From Climacium dendroides (Eukaryota; Streptophyta; Bryopsida; Hypnales; Climaciaceae): a stretch of 64,000 nt of DNA. Position numbers and translations under genes: made by a program. The stretch is from positions 12,665,538-12,729,537 of the forward strand of contig OX467091.1 in NCBI GenBank assembly GCA_950106755.1, read 5' to 3'. The notes under the pieces were generated by a model. The model saw nothing but the letters and a program-made list of their open reading frames with translations. It had not been told where the DNA came from and did not search any database. Of the stretch, positions 59,201-64,000 are shown piece by piece. Within the stretch, counting starts at the first letter, position 1. The number at the start of each line of letters is the position of its first letter.

Positions 59201-59636
59201 GGGTGTCAAAGTTGAAGTAGTGAAACGGTTTTCACAATGTTTCTCAAAATGACACATGTTGGTAGATTGTTAATATCTTTTTTTGTATTAATCTTTTGGC
59301 CTTGAAATTTTTATCATATGTATTAACATAAAGAGGGTTTTTTTCCAAGAATTTCATGTCAAAAAAAATAATTCAATCTTTGGGAGGCTGTCAAAGTTGG
59401 CAGCAGTGAAAAAATTTCCACAGCTACTAATGTTGGTAGATTTTGAATAACTTTTTTTCGGTAAATCTTTTGGCCTTCAAAAATGGCATACATATAATTA
59501 ACTTTAAGATGATGCTGTGGTAAAATTTCGTGGTAAAATACCAATTTTTGAGCTCTTGGAAGGCTTTCAAAGTTGGCAGTACTGAAATTTTTCTCACTAC
59601 GAATTCAAAAACGACATTTTGATTGGTACCCCATTG
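56230..59636. mobile_element. Tc1-like DNA transposon, complete outline, 3.4 kb, TA duplication
   Basis: The element starts CAATGGGGTA and ends TACCCCATTG, flanked by TA (56228-56229, 59637-59638), the Tc1/mariner target duplication. Left arm (about 56230-57000) and right arm (about 58680-59636) are inverted copies made of ~190-bp units: four on the left, five on the right. Each unit holds CTACCAACATGTGTAGTTGT, TTTCACTACTTCCAACTTTG, and TTCAAGGTCAAAA...TTTATACAAAAAAA phrases. The equivalent 99-codon frames in the two arms (56612-56911 +, 59257-58958 -) differ at only three residues. A dead transposase lies between the arms. At 57400-57690 the spacer has loose GTGAGTGA/GGTTATG repeats. Confidence 0.9.
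57689..58669 (+). pseudogene. Tc1-like DD34E transposase, inactivated
   Basis: One frame from ATG 57689 to TAA 58667-58669 spans 326 codons, the usual Tc1 length. A helix-turn-helix region (VDIAAIVGVHVRIFQRVVKK) and a second one (STLSEIINICSTQVSRSTIR) precede the DDE core. The core motifs are WTNEST (58121-58138), LMEDGAPVH and LNSIENLW. The second catalytic Asp (58409-58411) and the Glu (58514-58516) are 34 residues apart, so this is DD34E, as in Tc1 and fungal impala, not the DD39D of common plant mariner-like elements. The first catalytic Asp is Asn (58127-58129). Stops interrupt it at 57815-57817 (TGA), 58106-58108 (TAG) and 58391-58393 (TAG). There are no frameshifts, so the copy died recently and by point changes only. 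Confidence 0.88.
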
Positions 59637-59638
59637 TA

Positions 59639-62600
59639 CATGACATGGTGGTTAGGTTTATTGATAAACTCTTGAAGTTACTAATTTGCATTCATGAAAT
59701 TATAGTCTTCAAAATAATTAGATGTAAAAAAGGGAATGAAGAAGGTATTTAAATTCCATTTGTAAGGTGGTGTTTTTTGGTTTCTTGCTCACTCCCTTGT
59801 TTATGTGAACAAACTCTCAATCTTGGTTGGAAGATCTATCTTCATTAGGATTATATTTTAAACTCTTGTTAACATCACTAGTTTAAAATTTACACTTTGC
59901 ATTTAAGACACACTTGGTGTGAATGTACCCTAATAAGTCAACCCTAAGCGCATTTGAAGCCCCAAAGTGACTCATGGATGATTTCAAATGCAAAATTTTG
60001 GATTAAGGATTGCAAATTTTCATCCAAAATTTTGAAGATTTCATTGAATTTGGTTATTACACATGGTAGTGAAAATTTCCTTATTGAGGAATTATTGACC
60101 TTTTCTACTAAAGAAGATGCTAAGAAAATGGATGTTCTTATAATTTATTTTGGCAATTTATACATCCTTGCTCTTGATATGAATTGTAGACATTAAAATA
60201 GTCTTTTGAATTTGAATCCAATTAATTAATGAAATGAAACTTCTTATGTATAGTTTCTATTTCAATTTGGAATTTTTTCAATTTCTAGAATTGGAAAGAT
60301 AAATTGACTAAATACATGAAAAAATTGGGATCCAAGCAAACGTTGAAGTTAAGTAGAGACAATAAAATGGTTGATTGGACATTTAGTGGTTAAAATCAAG
60401 AGCTATGCATTTGATATCCCCTATATATGAATGTCAGTGAACGCGTAAACTCTTTTTGCCCATAATTACTGGTATTAAAACTTGTGTATACTTTGAAAAC
60501 CCAATTAATCAAGTAAATTCTATACTTTAGTCATAGACCTTGGAGTAAGGGAATTCAGGACACATTTATAAAAAATCAAAACATTTGGTTTTGTTGATTT
60601 ATTCCATGCTCACCTATCATTGTCTTATCAAACAAATTTGGGGCCATGTTGATCATATATTTCTACCCTTGTTGAACAATCTTATTGGACATTTGTCTAA
60701 CATATTAGACATTCACAAATATGTTTAGATATTTCAAATACATGATTGAATATTCTAGGCATATGTTCTAATATTCCTAAATATTCTATATATATTCTAA
60801 TAATTTGTTGATAAGACAAACTAGAGCTTGTGTCGACGTTTTAGACATTATAATAGATAGAATGTCGTTGTTTCTTGCAAAGCAATCCTAGGCTCACCAC
60901 AAAAAGATGAAGAGAAACTATATGACTTCTTTTTACTTGGAATAGAATCTCATGCCATTTGGAGCTAAATTTTGTTCTATTCTTTTCATTCCTACAAGGT
61001 AGGAGGAGCAAAAACTGCCCTTTTAAGAGCATATTGACTTAGGATCTTTTCTATGTGTACCCAAACATTTTCTAACAAATTTACAAAGAAAGAAAAGAGT
61101 GAGTGACATTCATTACAATTTGATTTATAATTTTTAGAGTTAAATTGAATTAGATATGATTTTCAAAATCTCACAGTAGTAGGGGGCTATTGAAGGCCAT
61201 AAATGCTACCATCAAATGTCAAACAATTGTCCATCAATGGTACAAATGGAGTCCAAAAATGAAGGTATGCAAACCTTAAATTTGAACAACATGGTGCACA
61301 TAATTACCTTAGGATGGGACAAAGTGTCCCACCACTCATAACTCTACATTATTTACACCAAAATGATCTATTTCCAAATCAAATTGAGTACTCAATCACT
61401 TATAAAATTGTGCAACAATAAATCCCAATTGTCACCAATTCATTATTGGACTATTTTTCATTATTCTAATAATAATTTATGATTGAACAGTAAAAGCAAT
61501 TCTTAGAGCATAGGCATAATTTCTATTAACATGCTACCTTATTATATGATCCAAAGCTACTTATTTTTCTTATTTTTCACTCCAATTCCTATCTTTTTTG
61601 GCTTTATATCCTCTCTATTTTTGCCCTTTACTTCCACCATAACATTCTTTCCACCTTCTTTTTTTGGCATTATTCTAGCTAATAATTGCCATCTGTAACT
61701 ACCTACTTGACTAACTTTAGCTGTAAAGCTAATTAATTGTCTTTTTCCTAAATATTGCTAAAATAAAGTAATAGTGATTACACTTATTGGTCATAATTTT
61801 CACAAAGCCATGTAACTCTAAAAACAAAATTTCCTAAAACAAAGTAATAGTGATTAAACTTATGGATCATGAGTTCACAAAGCCATGTAACTCTAAAAAC
61901 ATGCATGACTTTGGAACTAAAACTACATTTTTAGAACATAATGTGCATAATGAAAAATCATTATTAAAATAGTCATTTTGAAGTAAGTTTTGTAATGAAT
62001 TCTTACAAAATTAAAGATAGAGGGGTAGATAGAGGGGTGGATAGAAGGATGGATAAAGAAGTTGATAATCAAATGAATGCAAAAGCTAACTATAATTATA
62101 GTTTTCTATAATAAGCAATTGTTTGTTTGTTTATTTGTCATAATCTCAAGCTCTTGGCAACTATTGGGATGTTGGTAAAATGCCCTCAACAAGGGTGCAT
62201 GCACAAAAGAAAAAAATTTATAGTGTTCCAACCAAAGAGGCAAAAAAATATTGAATTTCTGGAATTTAATCTTATAAAAAATTAAAAAATTAAAAGAAAA
62301 TTAAAAATTTTGTTGCAAAAAACCATCTATCCATTAAGCTATAGCCATCATGCTATACAACACTTCAACATTAAGTTGATGCTTTAAATTTAATATTTAT
62401 TTTTATTTTTGAAAAATGTTTGTCAATACTTTACCTTTAGCTTCACATTATTTTATAATTTTTGTGTGTTTGACAATTCATATCTTTTGTTATTTATGGA
62501 AGCCAAGCAATTTAAAAAAAAAATGCAATACAAAAATTAATAGAATACATGAAATTAAATGTTAGTACTAAATATGATTTGTCATATTCAAGGAGCTGAA

Positions 62601-63290
62601 AAATGGATATAAAATTAAAGTAATTATTCTCCAAATGCCCAAAAGAGGTACTTTCCTAAATCACCATTTTGAAATGAAAATAGAATTTTTTTTGAAATTA
62701 TTTTTTATTGAAAACTTTAGATATAGGATCATTTTCATTACTATCAAATTAAACCAAAATTTTATTAAAATGTCAATATTCAACAAACTTGGCACTTTTA
62801 CATTAGACCATGCGATCTAAATCTATATTAGTTTTAGACTTTAGAGCTAAAGAAGGAAATTAATGAAAAAATGGTGTATGGAATATCATCATTTCAACAA
62901 AATTTTCCATATTACTAGTTTGCCTTCTAATTTTTACAAACTTTGATTGTATAGATTTTGAGATATCTTCAATCAAAGTTCAGTATAAAAATAAATAAAT
63001 GAATAAATTTAATCCTAATAGATATAGTTAGATGATTCAAAAGTTTCAAATGTTTGGAATATCTTAATACCAATTACAAAGTGAAAGTTAAAATTAATAA
63101 AAAATCACATTTTGATTATTAATGTAAAAAAATTAGAAAACAATTTAAAGGTTTTGACTTGGAATTTTTTATTTGTTTTTTTTCAATTGTATCTCTATAG
63201 AAGAGTGGATTTTTATCTTGTTTTTTAAAAAGCAAATATGGTTTCTTCTACACACTTTAGAAAGCATGATAGACCTTAAAAAGACTTAAT
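59639..63290. other. AT-rich intergenic DNA, little recognised
   Basis: A + strand frame at 59954-60196 (80 codons) has no family signature. 61755-61905 holds a two-copy tandem duplication of ~88 bp (AAAGTAATAGTGATTA, CACAAAGCCATGTAACTCT). 62016-62060 has a short AGAGGGGTAGAT minisatellite. At 62870-62915 GGAATATCATCATTTCAACA resembles one end of the ATGGGGAATTTC MITE family. Confidence 0.4.
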
Positions 63291-63324
63291 TTGGTAAATT
63301 CCCTAATGTTAAAATTGCAAAATG

Positions 63325-64000
63325 AAAAATATTGTTGGTTGTATTGGTTCTACATATTGATGTTGTTGTTGCTTGGGATGTGGCAACTAGAAGCATTTGA
63401 TGGCAGGCTAGGGTTTGCAACATCATGTTTGGATGTCAAGATGACAAATGGAACATCAAGATTCAACTCCAGTGTTTGCTAGGATTTGGAAAAAAAATTA
63501 CTTTAGGAGATGGCTCATCCATTGAGCTTGATGACTTCTCTGTTTAGCCAACGGACAAGCCACCAAAAAACAAATAAATAAATTTAACTAATATAAATCC
63601 TAATGCGTTTAAACCTTGGATGCATTCTGACAGACATTGACGGACATTATGATGGAGAAAGCCAGCATCACATGTATATTAGTTCCCTTCTTGATGTTAC
63701 TCTTTGCAAATGCTATGATAGAATGGATTGGAAGTGTAGACATATATATTTGCAATCACAAGGATAGTCATAGCGATAGCAAATGGTATGATGAAAATAT
63801 ATTATACTTCCAAATTGTGCAATTCATGCTATTAGCAATATTACATTGATAGCGAGGACCACTTCCGTGGCATTTGCTGCTGCGACATAGAACTCACGAT
63901 TTGTTGTATATGCTGAAACTACTCCTTCTCTCGTTCTAGAATTCACCAATTCAATTGAATAGTCAAGGAATAATTTATCATGAAACCAACGTGAAGAAAC
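63325..64000 (-). pseudogene. Rearranged partial copy of the JAGGED-like locus
   Basis: 63855-64000 matches 47917-48062 almost base for base: exon 2 of the zinc-finger gene and part of intron 1. 63330-63405 matches part of exon 3 (47500-47575). 63680-63845 matches 3' flank 46655-46800. Their order differs from the intact locus, so pieces were shuffled. On the - strand the copied exon 2 (63935-63854) reads ERE-KE, then a TAG (63921-63919), then ...QQIVSSMSQQQMPRKW, and its splice donor is lost. The copy runs off the window end, so exon 1 with the finger may lie beyond. Confidence 0.75.

Noticed and set aside
37256..63935. Reassignment of TAG as a sense codon to explain in-frame TAGs
   Set aside because: The intact bHLH and SAM genes use ordinary stops and do not contain internal TAG, and TGA also interrupts the dead genes; deamination explains the pattern better.
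1..64000. CRISPR arrays, rRNA or tRNA genes, organellar insertions
   Set aside because: No spacer-repeat structure of CRISPR size, no tRNA cloverleaf or rRNA sequence, and no organelle gene was recognised; the tandem arrays have plant satellite character.

Overview
The window is nuclear DNA from a land plant. Three gene-like loci point that way: a bHLH transcription factor with a bHLH-MYC_N domain, a C2H2 zinc finger with the plant-specific QALGGH helix of the JAGGED group, and plant-style GT-AG intron structure. The DNA is AT-rich and gene-poor, full of tandem repeats and small DNA transposons. A Tc1-like DD34E transposase and a piggyBac-like transposase, both rare in flowering plants, suggest a bryophyte, lycophyte, fern or another non-flowering lineage. 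I cannot name the species.

Layout. 1-18.9 kb: no convincing gene; a 12-bp TATATG satellite, MITEs, a piggyBac-type foldback element and a decayed LINE. 19.0-20.25 kb: about eight copies of a 158-bp repeat, most carrying an E-box. 20.25-26.62 kb: GC-richer promoter/leader, then a nine-exon bHLH gene on the + strand (572 aa). 27.4-29.56 kb: a two-exon SAM-domain gene on the - strand (275 aa) whose 3' end is tandemly duplicated. 30-31.8 kb: GC-rich low-complexity DNA. 32-37 kb: AT-rich, MITEs and piggyBac-type ends. 37.3-39.1 kb: a broken piggyBac-like transposase. 39.8-45.6 kb: a 580-bp MITE, a 1.2-kb CACTA-type element holding a 165-bp-arm hairpin, and a foldback element. 47.2-48.9 kb: a JAGGED-like zinc-finger gene on the - strand with two premature TAG codons and a duplicated first exon; rearranged pieces of the same locus reappear at 63.3-64.0 kb. 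49-52 kb: a broken coiled-coil reading frame followed by a probable LTR. 53.1-55.9 kb: more MITEs and piggyBac-type elements. 56.23-59.64 kb: a complete but dead 3.4-kb Tc1-like element with very long terminal inverted repeats built from ~190-bp units. 59.7-63.3 kb: AT-rich, little recognisable.

Only the bHLH and SAM genes look intact. Nearly all reading-frame breaks in the other loci are TAG or TGA codons explained by one C-to-T or G-to-A change, as expected from cytosine methylation and deamination in silenced plant DNA.

The points most worth follow-up are the E-box repeat array directly upstream of a bHLH gene, the piggyBac relic together with TTAA-flanked non-autonomous elements, and the Tc1-like element with repeat-built arms. 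All calls are from reading the sequence; no database search was run.
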